DNA of 64,000 nt from Bimuria novae-zelandiae CBS 107.79 (lineage: Eukaryota > Ascomycota > Dothideomycetes > Pleosporales > Didymosphaeriaceae). The stretch spans positions 165,774 through 229,773 of the forward strand of contig ML976706.1 in the NCBI GenBank assembly GCA_010015655.1. The letters are read 5' to 3'. The notes below the pieces were generated by a model. The model saw nothing but the letters and a program-made list of their open reading frames with translations, searched no databases and had not been told where the DNA came from. The position numbers and the translations under genes are program-made. Positions 9,716-22,604 of the stretch are shown here, one piece after another (the first letter of the stretch is position 1; each line of letters opens with the position of its first letter).

Positions 9716-11268
9716 CTATTCTGAGAACCAAGGGTGCTTGAGAAGATCTACCGCCGAAGGCCGCTTCGCCGGGTCGTATTCCAAGATCTGCTGCATTAGT
9801 GACCACAGGACTGCGGACTCCCCGTTATCAATTTCGGTCGGCCTATGCTCTGCAAGCAGCACTTCAAGAGACTGGTGTATGTACGGTTCGTCGTTGCTGT
9901 ATGGCTGTAGGCGCTGGCGGTTCGTTTTGTAACACTTGCTAGCGCGTGGCCAAGCAGCCATAATAGAGTCAGGCAGAGGTCGAATAACGTCGTTAAACTG
10001 GAAAAGGTGGTCATCGTCCGCATCATCTTGCTCTTTCTGGTCGTTTCCGAGCATACCAACGGCGAATAGCGTCCTTCCCGTTAGGAACTCAAACATCAGG
10101 CATCCAAAGCTCCACATATCAATGCCGCAGCCAAACGGCTGGTGCAGAATTAGCTCTGGGGCGCGGAGACTAATAGGTGTCACCGTATCCCTTGGCGGGT
10201 CGGTCAACCAGAAAGCTACAGGCATGCGGTTAGAATACAATATTTTTACGTTTTTAGGGAGCGACTTCGTGGGCAGTTCACCTAACCCCAGATCTGACAA
10301 CTTCACGCATAGTTCCGGACCGCGTTGCATGCGATCGTATAGCGGCTGTTTAAGATAGAGAATCTTCGGCGCCCATCTGTCGGCCTTCCCGTCGACTCTA
10401 TGTAGGGGTATCGCAATGCTAGCCTCGTCCTGCTTTAGATTGTCCTCTCCTACAGAGCTAATGTCCTCGATGGAGAAGAGTAGATTTCCTGATTGGACGT
10501 CACCATGCACTACACCATTTTGATACAGGAAGGCAAGGCCACGCAGCGCATGGAGAAGTGTATTTTTAGCCATCCGTTTAAGATACCTCTGCCGCTTTCC
10601 GTACATCTTTGGTTTGTTCTCTGGCAGTTCTTCTACTAGCGAAGCAGCGGTTGCGCCCATGGGCTCGAACACTAGGCACTGATGCTTCCCGTTGATGCCT
10701 TGATGGTGAAAGGTATCCAGCAGTACTGTAACGTGCTGGGCCCTGATATCTCTGGGAGCCACTTTCGAAAGATAATTAAGAATGCGGAGCTCCGTGTTCG
10801 TAGTAGGGGCCTTAGCAACCATAATTTTGAGGACGACATACCGCGGCGTGCTATAGCAACAGTCTTTGTCAGAGGTGGGATGCGAAACCCAAGAAAGAGG
10901 CGATAAATAGGGAAATAAAAATCGGCAGAAATATACCCCGTGTTGACAACTAGCCATACAGTAGAGAACAAACCATCTCCAAGCTTTCGAATTACCTTGT
11001 ACTTGCCGTCACGGAACGTGTCTCCAAGATTGACTGGGTGGAAACCTCCAGGCCGATATTCCTTAGCCCACTCGCAAGGCGCACCCGAATCTTTGAATCT
11101 CCAAGACTGGGGATCTGGAGGGAGCTCGGTCGGGGGCGTTGCGGGAGGAGAGGTCATCGCGATAGCAGTGAAAGGAGTGGAAGAAGCAATAACGCGCTGC
11201 AAGAGAGGCCGACGAGGCCAGCGAAAGTAGGCTAACACACAATTGCGGGTAACGATGGCAGTATGCAT
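9716..11268 (-). CDS. SRPK-like serine/threonine protein kinase
   Basis: Two exons on the minus strand, 11268-10937 and 10850-9716, with an 86-bp intron (GTATAT donor, CTATAG acceptor) that rejoins WLVVNTG with TPRYVVLKI across the ATP-binding lobe; protein about 488 aa. Visible features: a Gly-rich loop region (KLGDGLFSTVW), the VLKI lysine, a variant catalytic loop HGDVQSGNLLF near residue 226 (HGD in place of HRD, frequent in this fungal SRPK-like family), SDLGLGE in the DFG position near 295, LRAPELIL near 341 and DMWSFGCLMFEF. The substrate class is inferred as SR-type proteins from family resemblance. An alternative start at 11157 gives 451 aa; I prefer 11268 because the extra basic, Ser-rich segment is open and such N-terminal extensions occur in relatives. 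The changed HRD and DFG motifs leave catalytic strength uncertain. Confidence 0.85.
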
Positions 11269-11397
11269 GCAATTGCTGGCAGCGATGGCAGTCAGTTTGC
11301 ATGCGAGCACGGGGAGGCATCAAGGTTTCGCCGACGCGGGGTCAGCGTGATCCATGGTCCGTGCAGTGTCGGCTGTGGTGTAACTGAGTCGTAACTA
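11269..11397. other. Kinase upstream region
   Basis: Short segment between the kinase start and the transposon end. A duplicated GCAATTG/GCAGCGATGGCAGT-like motif is present at 11250-11295. The transposon at 11398 inserted about 130 bp upstream of the kinase start and may have altered its promoter. Confidence 0.4.
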
Positions 11398-11448
11398 ACG
11401 TGTCCGTGCGCGTAACGATCGGATTCGCGTAACGATCGCCGAACACCA
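11398..11448 (+). repeat. Pogo element left terminal inverted repeat
   Basis: Starts ACGTGTCCGTGCGCG and ends CGCCGAACACCA. It pairs with 13448-13498; only the outermost base differs. Direct sub-repeats CGTAACGATCG lie inside. Confidence 0.92.
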
Positions 11449-11549
11449 GAACAGCTCTATCAGCAATAAGGCAATAGAGCCACCCACAGTTAGTATTATT
11501 ATAAGATTTTCTAGTTGATTACTATATAGATCCTTGCGATTGATTTTCA

Positions 11550-13409
11550 CTATTTATATCTATCAGGAAGCTTGACGTCGCGGCCGCTGCGTGTAGATTT
11601 GGTTGGGGCAGCAGATGCGCCCTCTGAGGCCTCCCCAACATCTGTAGCATCAACACCACGTTTCTGACGCTTTCTGCTCTGTAGAGATGACTGAGAGGCC
11701 TTTCTCTTACCCTTTTGGGATAGTTGCAGAGCTTTTTCAGCGTCGTGGGCAGACTTCTGGGCAGCGCGCTGAGCAGCCTTTTCAACCCTCTCCTCCTCCT
11801 TCGCCTTCTTAGCTGCCTCTCGCGCAGCACGCTTTTCCTGCTGCATTTTCTCCTTATATAGCTTAGCTGCCTTCTTCAGCTCTGCTGTCTTTGCTTTTTA
11901 AAGCTGCTATTGCTTATCCTCTTGCTCCTTAATTGATTGACGAACATGTGCCTCCCTTACTTTCCTTGGTGACCATAAAATAGCCCCACCATGATACTCC
12001 TGGCGCTATTAAAGGTTAAGAGCTTTGCCCTTCTTTTTACGCTTCTTCTTGATAGATAGCGCCTGCCTAAGCCCATCGTTGTCATGCTTAAGCAGCTCAT
12101 TTTGGACAGATAGATGGTGGAGCGATTGACGAAGCTTCTTTGTATCTTGACTACCCTGTTCCTTCACTGCTGATCGTAAAAGCCTATCCACCTTTCTCCA
12201 ATCATGATCGCTGAGCCCTGATGAAGAGCTATCGCCTGATTCTTGATCCTGCGTGAACCTATTAAGGATAGGATCAGGATTAGGTGGTGATATGCCTGTG
12301 GCTCTAAAAGAGCTGAGGATAGTTGATTTCTTAAAGGAGGCCTTCCACGCATTCCAGAATAGGGGGAAGAAGTCGTCTTTAGTGATAGAAGCTAGGCCCT
12401 GGCTTCTATGAAGGTATCGTGATAGCTCTGCTAAGTACGCTGTTAATAGAGGCTTAAACATCGCAACATTAAGTGGCTGAAGCGTATGAGTTGAGTGAGG
12501 AGGCAGGATAGCAAGCAGGATCCTATACTTATCACAATAGTTAATAAAGTCTATAGTAACATGAGATCCGTGGCCGTCCACAATTAAAAGTCGATAGGAT
12601 CGTCGAGTCTTCTCTTTTGTACAGCGATTAAACACCTGCTCAAGCCAGGCAAGCCCGATATCGTTGTTCGTCCAGCTAGAGGATGATGAGGTGATAAAGA
12701 CTTCGTGTTCTCCTGCCTTGATATCCTCTACCCAGCTTGATTGGATGCCCTTGTTGGCGGCCTCATAGATGAGGCTTGGCGGCAGAGCTGATCCATCAGC
12801 GCAGATACATGCCAGGAGCGTGATCCATGCGCGATTGCCATCTTGGAGTGATGCCCTAACCTCCTTCTTCTCCCACATTCGTCTGCTGAATATCCTCTTT
12901 GATCTACCAACGATACCGATCAGGCAGCCTTTCTCATCCATATTGTAGATATGACGAGGATCTATATGATATTGATCCATCTTGCTGTGTAGAAATTGGA
13001 AATAGAAGCGATATTTATCCTCTGAATCAGCTTTGTGGCGATTGCTGTCCATGCCGACCGTCCATTGTGAGATGAGATGAATGCTGTGTCGGTTGATAAA
13101 GCGCGTAACCCAGCTCTCGCTAACTGGCTCCTTTGCTATCGTAGAGGCGAAGTTCTGTATCATCTCTCTAGTGGGAGGTATATGTCTCTCTATGAGTCTT
13201 TTGATATATCGTACAAGCTCCTCCTCTTGCTGGACGTTGAGCTTTTGTTGATTAATTCTCTTAGTTGTTCGCGACGATTGAACCCCTCTATGATTTCGCG
13301 ATAGGGTATTGCGATCAACACCATGCCTACGCGCTATTTCAGCATAAGTAAAGCGTTCTCCTAGATTTAGCGATTCGATTTCATCAATCGCAGCTTGAAT
13401 TGGATCCAT
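11550..13409 (-). pseudogene. Pogo/Fot1-type transposase, RIP-inactivated
   Basis: From the ATG at 13409, an open frame of 466 codons runs to 12009. It has a helix-turn-helix (FTYAEIARRHGVDRNTLSR) and a CENP-B-type DNA-binding region ending SWVTRFINRH, then a DDE nuclease core. The first Asp is in NMDEKG (about residue 157) and the second in VDGHGSH (about 277). The third position, normally Asp in the QPLDV-type motif, is Asn here (LQPLNV, about 314), a G-to-A type change. The C-terminal Lys/Arg-rich coiled region continues in the same frame to 11550 but is interrupted by four stops (TAA TAG just after LNL, then TAG and TAA), all explicable as C-to-T changes in Gln codons. Loss of the third catalytic residue and truncation argue that it is inactive. 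Confidence 0.88.
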
Positions 13410-13447
13410 GTTGATAGAATTATGACGCGCTGAAGGTTGAGGTGGTT

Positions 13448-13498
13448 TGGTGTTCGGCGATCGTTACGCGAATCCGATCGTTACGCGCACGGACACGG
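13448..13498 (-). repeat. Pogo element right terminal inverted repeat
   Basis: Starts TGGTGTTCGGCG and ends CGCACGGACACGG. Reverse complement of the left terminal repeat, followed by the TA duplication. Confidence 0.92.
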
Positions 13499-13500
13499 TA

Positions 13501-13839
13501 CCTACCTGGGTACTCCGCAGCTTCGTCAAGACCACCGCTTACCGCATGCCAACTGCGATGCCCTCCTATGGCCCCTTCTTAGGAGATGTATGCGAGATGT
13601 ATCGGACCACAGCTCTGTGCCGCAATATTGCGTCAATATTTCCCGCGCCCTCAATACCGTGCCGAGCCAGTCAGTGTGCCGCGAGAGTCAGCGCGCCACC
13701 CTTAAATAACTATGTATATATTATTTGCGCCCCTATATTTCTATAAACTAGGGGAGAAGCCTATATTTAATATGTAAACTTATATGGATCTAGCTTGCAG
13801 ACAATAAATCCTAGAAGGAAATTCAGGTCTGGTTCGTAT
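13501..13839. other. Intergenic, no gene seen
   Basis: Balanced then TA-rich DNA to the right of the pogo element. No recognisable coding sequence. Confidence 0.45.
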
Positions 13840-14304
13840 TTATTGAACTACCCGTTCTTCACTCCACTCCCTCCCAACACACCCCATCACCTTACCCACC
13901 ACCCTCATCACCCAGCCCCAAAATAACACTCCCAATGCCCACAACTCTCGCACAACCTCGACTTCCGCCATCCCGCCATCCCATTCGGCCGCCCGCACAC
14001 GCAACACCGCCACCCGGGGTACAAAACGCACCAGCAATGCCCGAACGGCCTGTTCTGGCACACCCAGTATATAGACGGGAGGAGGGGGTAGCGCTCGCTT
14101 ATGGGGAAGTACGGGGGTGGGTGGTGGTTGATTATTGGGAGGGGAGGAGCAGACATAGCGTAGGTACGATTTAACTAAGGTGGTGGGTTGTGTCGCAGTT
14201 TTAAGAAGCTGCGAAATATGAACCAAGACAACTAATAGTTTATAAAGAAGGAGTAAGAGAGGAGGAGGGGTAAGAGTGGAAATAGGGCGCGGGCAGGTCT
14301 TCAT
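13840..14304 (-). CDS. Hypothetical 154-aa protein with N-terminal membrane segment
   Basis: A single uninterrupted ATG-initiated frame. After MKTCPRPISTLTPP comes a Leu-rich hydrophobic stretch (LLLLLYKLLVVLVHISQLL, about residues 15-33) fitting one membrane span or signal anchor, then a Pro-rich segment (PPPTPVLP...LPPPPVYILG) and a C-terminal part rich in Val, Arg and Trp. No family recognised. Composition resembles genuine coding DNA and contrasts with the TA-rich DNA starting 300 bp upstream, but the evidence is only the open frame and its composition. Confidence 0.45.
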   Translation of the reverse strand: MKTCPRPISTLTPPPLLLLLYKLLVVLVHISQLLKTATQPTTLVKSYLRYVCSSPPNNQPPPTPVLPHKRALPPPPVYILGVPEQAVRALLVRFVPRVAVLRVRAAEWDGGMAEVEVVRELWALGVLFWGWVMRVVGKVMGCVGREWSEERVVQ

Positions 14305-14600
14305 CGGTTACGATGACAGGATGGCTTCTCTGGGTGATATGCGCATTCAGCGTCAGATTCACATCGTCCCTTGACGCTCTTGAGTGACAAGTGAGATATG
14401 ACTAGGAAGAAGCTATTGTGGTTTGAATATGTGAAAAAGGACTTGAAGGAGGAGTTGAAGCAAGATAAATCCCAAAGGAGCATATGAAACAGATCAAGCA
14501 GAGCAATCAAAGTACCAGCGCTTGCAACAGTCCGTATTACGGTTCGTACGATATCGTTCGAAGGCGGTTTTCGGCGGTCCGTATGGTAGTGGTCTCCCAC

Positions 14601-15375
14601 AGTAATTGCAAACGTACCGTACTAATTTTTAAGCTATATTATAGCTATATAGTTCCTAATTAAGAAAAAGGCGTAAGTTAAGCGTTTAGGGGCGTCTAAG
14701 CGATAGATATAGCTAATCTAGACTATTTTAGGCGTAAGGTGTACCTATATCATGCGAATGCGTAGCTTTAACTCCCAACTATCTTTTTACTTTATTTTCT
14801 ATATAAAAATTTGCTTATTTACCTTGGTTACTATTACTATTATAATAAATTTATTAATGAATTTATAAAGTACGCGCGCGTCCTAGTTAATAAAGATATT
14901 ATAGCTATTAATATTAATACCTTATTATATCTTTACTACTTATAGCGCTTTAGTATTAATTGGCTCTTTATGCTTATTATCGCTAGCTATATAAGGTTTT
15001 TATAATTATTTAGTTAGCTATAATTCTAGTAAGGAGTTAAATATTAATTAAAATAACTTTTAGTATAATATGATAAAGCTTACGAGTGCATAGCTTAGTT
15101 ACTATATATAGTATAATTTAAAGTTATTAGGTAGCTAAAAACTAGTATTAATATAGCGATATAGAGTAGATATCGTTTACTTACAGGATAATAGTATTAG
15201 TAAGAAGGTATTCTTTTTATATAAGAAATACTATATAAGTAGAATAACTACGTATCTTTAGGATATTGTTAAGCCCTTCGGGGTAGCTAGTCCCAAAGGG
15301 GATAAGGGTTAGTTCTCGGGCAAGAGTATTAGTAATACAGGTAAGGGTATTAATAGCTTATGCATATTAATAGGC
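14601..15375. other. RIP-type TA-rich DNA
   Basis: Left shoulder of the transposon island: TA-rich, stop-dense, no identifiable ends or motifs. It is the DNA into which copia element A inserted. Confidence 0.5.
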
Positions 15376-15380
15376 GTTAG

Positions 15381-15637
15381 TGTTAATAGGACTCTCACAG
15401 CTAGCTATACATGGGGTAAGTATAGTGCGGCAAGGTAAGAAGTTTGTATAGTGTACACAGCGTACGGAGTAATAGGGAGGGCAACTAGTTCGTGTAATTA
15501 CTCTATCTCTATTATACAAACGAAGGTGGCAATATTTCAGAAGGCAAGCTACGCACGGACATTACATAAGATAACTACGTAATTACGTGTTAGGCCTTAT
15601 AAAAAACCCTTCGCCGTATCGTCCCTGCGTACAGACA
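15381..15637 (-). repeat. Copia A LTR (left copy, 3' LTR of the element)
   Basis: 257 bp, plus-strand TGTTAATAGGACTC...CGTACAGACA. Matches the right LTR and the solo LTR at 3847-4106, with differences mostly of transition type. Confidence 0.88.
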
Positions 15638-18600
15638 CTAGTAACTTTTTCTATTCTAGTTAGTCTTAGGTATTAGGTGTCTCTACGTACAGGTTCTAGC
15701 CTGTTAATAGATACTTCTATCTTAATTAAAAGGGTATTAGTTAAAATAAGTAATTAAAGTATTTTATTTAGTGTCTTCTTTATGCACGCATCTGCTAGGT
15801 TATCTTTATTATTAATCTACTTAATTTTAGACATCTCCTTATTCTTATACGACTTATAGAGGGATATAATATTAATTATAAGCTATTTCTCGCTTATTAT
15901 TCCTAGTTTAACAAGGCAGTCGTATAGAGACTTTATATTTATGTAAATTACTACTAGGATTAGTAGTAATTTAAGCATTTATATAATCTATTATAGGGTT
16001 ATACTTAGGGCAATTACGTTATTAAAACTTCTAACTATTTTATATAGTTTACTAGCAAGAACGCTTCTAGTTACCCTTTTACTTTTTATAGAATTCTAGT
16101 GTATAATATTTCCTAAGATTATAAAGTCTTTACTATGTTCTATATAGTTCTTATTTCCTAATATAATTAGAAATCTAAGCTAAGAGCTAAGGTCCTTATT
16201 ATTAGTAAATGATTTATCTATAAAGATAAATAGCTTTATATAGTTAAGTTGTAGTATAAAGGTAAGTCCTCTACTACTATTATCTATCTACTACTAAATT
16301 TATATATTAAGGGCTTTAATATCTTGGTGCGAAGGTTCTATAGTTTAAGTAATAATTAAGAGGTTAAATACTACCTTTAGTTAGTATAGTAAGGCAATGT
16401 AGGCGCCTCGAGCTCTTTATATAATATACTATTATACTATGTCTTTTACTATAATATTAACTATATAGAGATTCTTAGCCTGTCCTTTTTATATAAAGAT
16501 AACTTTATCTTATATAAGCTAGATCTTCCCTCTATTAAACTTAATAGGTTAATCTTAGATAAGATAGTTTTGCCTTTTATAGCTTATTTTCTTCTCTCTT
16601 TATAAAGCCCTTTATAATAATACTAAGAGTATTATCTATCTAGAGGCTAGTAATACCAAAAGTGTCTTCTCCCTTATTAGTAATTAGGAGGTATAAGTCG
16701 TACGAAGAGATATACATATAAAGCCTCTCCTTATAGTAGTTATAGTATGTCTTAAACTAGTATAGACTAGATTTAGCAGCTCTATATAAGGGTCATATAA
16801 CCTAAAAGATTATATTTAGTAAAAAGTTCTAGTATATCTTCTTTAGTAGCCTTACATAGAGCGTACGCATTAGCTTATTAGTAGACTAAATATACGCTTA
16901 TATAATATTACGTAGCGTAAAATATATTCTATACGTAGCTCTTAGACTTATTCTAATTATAAGAAGTAGTCTTTAGTTTATCCTTTAAATAGTAAGTAAT
17001 TAGGTAAGAATCTTATTTTTCTTCTTATTTAAATAGCTAGTAAATACTAGGCGGGATTTCTTATATAGCTAGATTATTTTATCTTTACTTTCTTATATAA
17101 GGCGTAGGTTAAAGATCTAGCCTATATACTTAGTTAAGTTATATACTATAATTTTAAAAGTACTATTTATAATTAGGGCATCTATCTCTATATAGTCTAA
17201 TTTCTTAAATAGTTTTTTAAGTATAATAATTACACTATCCGTGTAGAGCTTTAAAAATAAAACCTAATTATTCTTTTTCTTCTAAGTTAAAAATACCTAA
17301 TTTATTATTCTTTATATAGGTCTCCTTATTCTTTTACTCTTTTTAGTATCTGTTTTTTCTCTTTGCGTAGGTGCGGCGTCACTATCTTAAGAGACTTAGT
17401 CTAGGATAGGTCCTAGTTCTAGTAGTGTAGTGTTCTTACGGGATCGTCTCCTCCTCCTCTTCTATAGGGGATCCCTATATACGGGGACTAGTTTATTTAG
17501 ATTTTTTATTATAGGTAGGTTGTCTTCTTGCTATTTATAGTGTAGTTTAACTTATATATATTAAAGCTTTAGTAAGCTATTCTTTAACTTAATAATAATA
17601 TCTCTCCCCTTTATACTCTTAATTTTATATAGGCCTATCTAACTTTCCTTCTCTCTCTATACTATAATCTCTAAACTAAAGAGGAGGGTAAGAGCTTCGT
17701 GCAATATTGGACTATTATGTATATTAATTATATAATTAATATTAGCTATTACACGGTCCTTGCAAAGTACTTTTATTATCTTTTATATAACTATTACCTG
17801 TACAATAATATTAGGCGATAGTAGAAAGTCTAAGTTAACTCTTAGGTATGCCTTAAAGATAAGTAGTGTAGGCACTAGACTGTATAGGCTAGCAGTATTA
17901 TTTAGGGCCATAACTACTATTTATAGGATATCCCTATTATTTATATAGTTACCTAGCTTAGTCTTTAAAATATTAAATATGCTTCTAAAGGATGCGTGCG
18001 CTTATTTAACCTTCTTAACTACTTAATAAGCCTCTATAGGTATTTATTTATAAGTAGCCCCTATAATCTTCGCGCGAGCTCTAAAATCCTTAAAAGTAAA
18101 ATTTATACCTAGGTTATATATAATATAGTCTAGTAGTCCTTAATAAGTATTAATCTAGCACTTATATAGTACATCCTAGGTATCTTATATAAATATTAAC
18201 TTTAGGAATATAGCAGCCTAAAATAATATATTTATATTAATAATATATAGTACGTCTCGATTAATAATTCGTATAATATTAATAATAACCTCATAGTTAA
18301 AGTAAGTATTATTTTTAATAGTAAACTTAAATCTTCGTGGTGCTTAGTCGAACAACTAGTAGAGGTGGCAGAATTTCTTAATTTCTTTTATTATAGCTAA
18401 ATTAACGTCGTAGCCTGCGCTAGTTAGTATTTTTTAAAGTCTCTTTATACAGGAGTGTCTAAATTAGCGATAGAGGCGGTAGAGTTCTAATTTAGGAAAG
18501 AAGGATATAGATTCTTCCTTACTTATATTAAAGAAAGGATATTATTATTTTTATATAATAAGGATAGTAGTCTTATCCTTACGTACGATAACGTTTAGAA

Positions 18601-21242
18601 TATTATTAAAATATACCTTAAGCTAGTTAGGGTCTGCTAGTAATAATAGGAATAGTATTAAAATATCTAAAATATAGTAAATAACTAAACTAATTAGGTT
18701 CTTAATTTATATAGTACTAAGTAATATTTTTAGTATTTAATCTCTAAAGCTAATATCTGCGTGGCTAGGTATTTAGTTAATTTCTATATATAGGTTTTCC
18801 CGTACGTACGCCTTAAGCTAAGACTTACTAATAGTAAAAATCTTTACTATACCTATATCCTAGAGTTTACCTTAGTATACTATATAGTATTAGTTATTAA
18901 AGATAAACTACTTAGCGTACTTTTTAAGTTTAATATTATAAATATTCTCTCTAGTCGCATGGTGTAGATAAGTAATAAAAATAAAGTAATTAATAGCTTA
19001 CTTTATATCTTTAGCTTTCTAATTTATCTTTTTAAGATTATATAGATTATCTTCTTCCTTAGGATATTCTTTAAATTCTTAAATATACAAGATAATGACT
19101 TCGCGTAATAGGGTCTTATTATAGAATCTTTTATATAAGGATATGTACTAGTCTTTCGCGCACGTATAGTTATTACGAGGATAATTTAATAACTAGTATC
19201 CTTTCTTATAGTAGATAAAGCATTTCTTTGTCTGTATATAATTATCCCTAGAGCGTAACCTAAATTCTAGTAGAGATCTTCCACGTCTTCTTTTATAGGA
19301 TAAGAAGCTCCTTTCTCTCCGTGCAAAGTTATATTGGTAATTAGTATAATACGCATTAAATAGTTCCTACAGGTATTAATTAGCTCTATAGTCTATAGTA
19401 ACTTAAAGTACTACTTATAAGTTACTAAATAAAGCTTTGCACGAAAGTTTAATAGTAAATATAGTATACTTTAGTTTTAGCTATCTTTAATAAACTTATA
19501 TAATAGTAGTGTAAAGTATAGCGTCCCCTTTAAAGCCTAGTCCTATTACTCTTTAAGTAAGCGTAAGCTTGTTAATTATTATTTTTAAAACTTTATATAA
19601 ACTTTTATTAAAATTCTCTTATTAGTATTATGCGAAGGTTATTATTGTCTAGTTAGTTTAGTATTAACTATAATTTACGTTTATATTAAAATAGTTACTA
19701 AGAGCTTTATATAGATACTTCTAGGTATATCCTAGTCCTATATTATACAGGTAGTACATGTTAGCACGGCCTTTTAAGATATCTAGTAGGATGTCTGCGT
19801 ACTAGGTTTCCTAAATATCTAATCGTTAGCAGAGATCTATAAAGATTCTAGTCTTATCTATAAGGATATTATATAGTTAACTAGTATAGTTATTATCCTT
19901 CTTCTATGCCTTTTAAAATTGTATAATCTTGTCTACTAAAAGTCTCTTATTAATAAATTCCCTAGTAGGTGGCAGTTTGTACAGGCTATAATATTATAAG
20001 TATTAGACTAGGAGTACTTATAGTAGCGCGTACGCTGTAGTAGGAAGTATTATATATAATTAGGGATATAAGGCAGGCGCTAGGTAGAATAGTATAAGTT
20101 ATCTATATAGTAACTATTATAGCGCTAGTTAAGGTGCTAGAGTAGGTAGTTCTAGTACTTTTAAGGTAGTTAATAATATTATGTTTAGTCTACTTCCGTG
20201 CAAAGCCTTATATTGCGATAAAAGTTACGTATAGATTTTTTTAGGTGTAATAGCTTTCCCTTATAGCGTATTATATAGCTTTATAGCTATTACTACGCTG
20301 CTATTAGATAAAGGCGTAATATTTTTATCTATTAGTACTTATAGTAATTCATGCTTAAACACACGGTTAAGCTTATTAAAGTATATTTATATCTATTTAT
20401 TAAAGTCTTTTTAATATGCCTAAAGGAGTTACGCTCTAGTTATAGTTATTATATAAAAACTAGTAATAGTATATCTTATATATAATAGTTATTACCTACA
20501 CGTAGATAATACTATATTAATACTATTCTTTTAGAATTCTAGGTTAGTATCCCTTATTAGTATTACTATTAATATCCTTATATCCTTTATATATTATTTA
20601 TATACATGGATGTTATCCTAGCTTCTTATATTATATAGGATAACTACTACTTAGTATAAAAAGTCTAGTGACTAATAGCATAATATTATAAGTTTATATT
20701 ATTTAATTAAGTAGTTAGTTTTGTACAGAGGATTATAGCTAGTTACTTATTTATATAGCCTTATTATTAAATAGTACTTATCGCATAGTCTTTCTCTCTT
20801 CTTATATAGTATCCTTACTATAGCACTATCTGCTCCCCTATGCTAGTTCTGTAAGCAGTACTAAGTCTTCTCCGTATAATTAAGAAATTAACCTCTATTA
20901 GTTAAGATAAGTTATAAAATAAAAGAACTTATTTACTTAAGTTAACTTTTATCTTTTTTCTCACTAGTTTGCCGTTAATCTTGCTAATTAACTACTAATT
21001 AGTATTAATAGGGCTTTTATAGCTAGCTATATATAGGGTAAGTATAGTGTAATAAAGTAAAAGGTTTATATAGTACATATAGCGTATAGAGTAATAAAGA
21101 AGGTAACTAGTTCGTGTAATTACTTTATCTCTCTATTATACAAACAAAGGTGGCGATATTTCAGGAAGCAAGCTACGCATGGATATTACATAAGATAACC
21201 ACGTGATCACGTGTTGGGCCTTACAGAATACCCTTCGCTGTA

Positions 21243-21277
21243 CGGAGGTGCATATCAAAAGTCCGCGCTCACCGCCT
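21243..21277 (+). repeat. Tc1 left terminal inverted repeat
   Basis: Starts CGGAGGTGCATATC and ends CGCTCACCGCCT; perfect inverse of 22879-22913. Confidence 0.93.
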
Positions 21278-21389
21278 CCAGTTTTTCTGCCGGCAGAATC
21301 CTGCCGGCAGGATCTGCCACGTCACCACCATTTGACTACTTCCTACTGTACACACTGTATACTCTCTCTTTTCGACAAAATTTACCGAT

Positions 21390-22552
21390 ATGGCGCCTTA
21401 TGATTCTGCTACCCGAGCACAAGTTATTGCTCTTAAAGTTTTCGGTGTATCAAATGAGGATATTGAGCGACAGACCGGCATAAAAGCACGTACAGTCAAC
21501 TCTATCTACGATCGCGCAATCAAACGAGGTTTCGATCCACAGGCTGAGCATCCTGTTGTCCGTAATATCCATGTTGAAGATGCCCCCCGCTCCGGCCGCC
21601 CCCCCAAACAGGATGACGCCAAAGATGATATCCTTGCGAAGGTCCGTTCTGACCGCTTCGGCCGGGAGAAAACATGCGCTTATATTGCCGCAGAAGTTGG
21701 AGGGATTTNNNNNNNNNNNNNNNNNNNNNNNNNNNNNNNNNNNNNNNNNNNNNNNNNNNNNNNNNNNNNNNNNNNNNNNNNNNNNNNNNNNNNNNNNNNN
21801 NNNNNNNNNNNNNNNNNNNNNNNNNNNNNNNNNNNNNNNNNNNNNNNNNNNNNNNNNNNNNNNNNNNNNNNNNNNNNNNNNNNNNNNNNNNNNNNNNNNN
21901 NNNNNNNNNNNNNNNNNNNNNNNNNNNNNNNNNNNNNNNNNNNNNNNNNNNNNNNNNNNNNNNNNNNNNNNNNNNNNNNNNNNNNNNNNNNNNNNNNNNN
22001 NNNNNNNNNNNNNNNNNNNNNNNNNNNNNNNNNNNNNNNNNNNNNNNNNNNNNNNNNNNNNNNNNNNNNNNNNNNNNNNNNNNNNNNNNNNNNNNNNNNN
22101 NNNNNNNNNNNNNNNNNNNNNNNNNNNNNNNNNAATCCTGCATCCTTAAGCCAAAGTTGCTTCCATTTGCTAAAGAATGCATGAAGGACCGGCCAAATAC
22201 AATTGTGCAAGAGGATAAGGCCCCTTCCCATGCCCACCACGCCCAAAGCTTTGTGTATAGTACGCATGGCGTTGCAAAGCTTCTTTGGCCCGGCAATTCT
22301 CCGGACTTGAATATGATTGAGCCTTGCTGGGCACATCTCAAACGTGTAGTTAGTAAGAAAGGTGCTCGAAAGTCAAGAGCTGAGGCCGAGCGAGCCTGGA
22401 AGGAGGCATGGGACCATCTAGAACAATGGCGAATTCAGGCCTGGATCGAGCGAATCATGAGGCACATTCAGGAGGTAATTCGGCTTGAAGGGGGTAATGA
22501 GTATCGCGAGGGAGCGGAGGATAAGCCTAGGAGGCATGAGAGTCGGCAATAA
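21390..22552 (+). CDS. Tc1-like transposase, interrupted by an assembly gap
   Basis: From ATG 21390 the N-terminal part (MAPYDSATRAQVIALKVFG, then DIERQTGIKARTVNSIYDRA) is a Tc1-type helix-turn-helix, followed by a linker with RSGRPPK. The centre is lost in 425 undetermined bases (21709-22133). After the gap the frame holds the second catalytic Asp region (VQEDKAPSHAHHAQ) and the final Glu region (WPGNSPDLNMIEPCW), ending RRHESRQ at 22552. The frames either side of the N run differ, which the arbitrary gap length can explain. No stop or frameshift is visible in the readable parts, so this copy may be intact. The protein would cut and paste the element at TA sites. Confidence 0.85.
21709..22133. 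other. Assembly gap (425 N)
   Basis: Undetermined bases within the transposase gene. Any reading frame crossing it is not evidence. Confidence 0.99.
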
Positions 22553-22604
22553 ATTGTGTTATCCCAAGCTAGCACTAAATAAACGATATTGCCAAACCGC
22601 CTCG

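Larger units (their letters stand above)
11398..13498 (-). mobile_element. Tc1/mariner-superfamily pogo (Fot1-like) DNA transposon
   Basis: A 2101-bp element bounded by 51-bp terminal inverted repeats and a TA target duplication (11396-11397 and 13499-13500). It carries one transposase gene on the minus strand. Each terminal repeat contains the motif CGTAACGATCG twice, a likely transposase binding site. The TIRs are nearly perfect (one terminal mismatch), yet the transposase has decayed. It lies between the kinase promoter and a small hypothetical gene. Confidence 0.9.

Noticed and set aside
21520..22341. Long frames crossing the N run
   Set aside because: They are produced by undetermined bases; only the plus-strand transposase parts have homology-type support.
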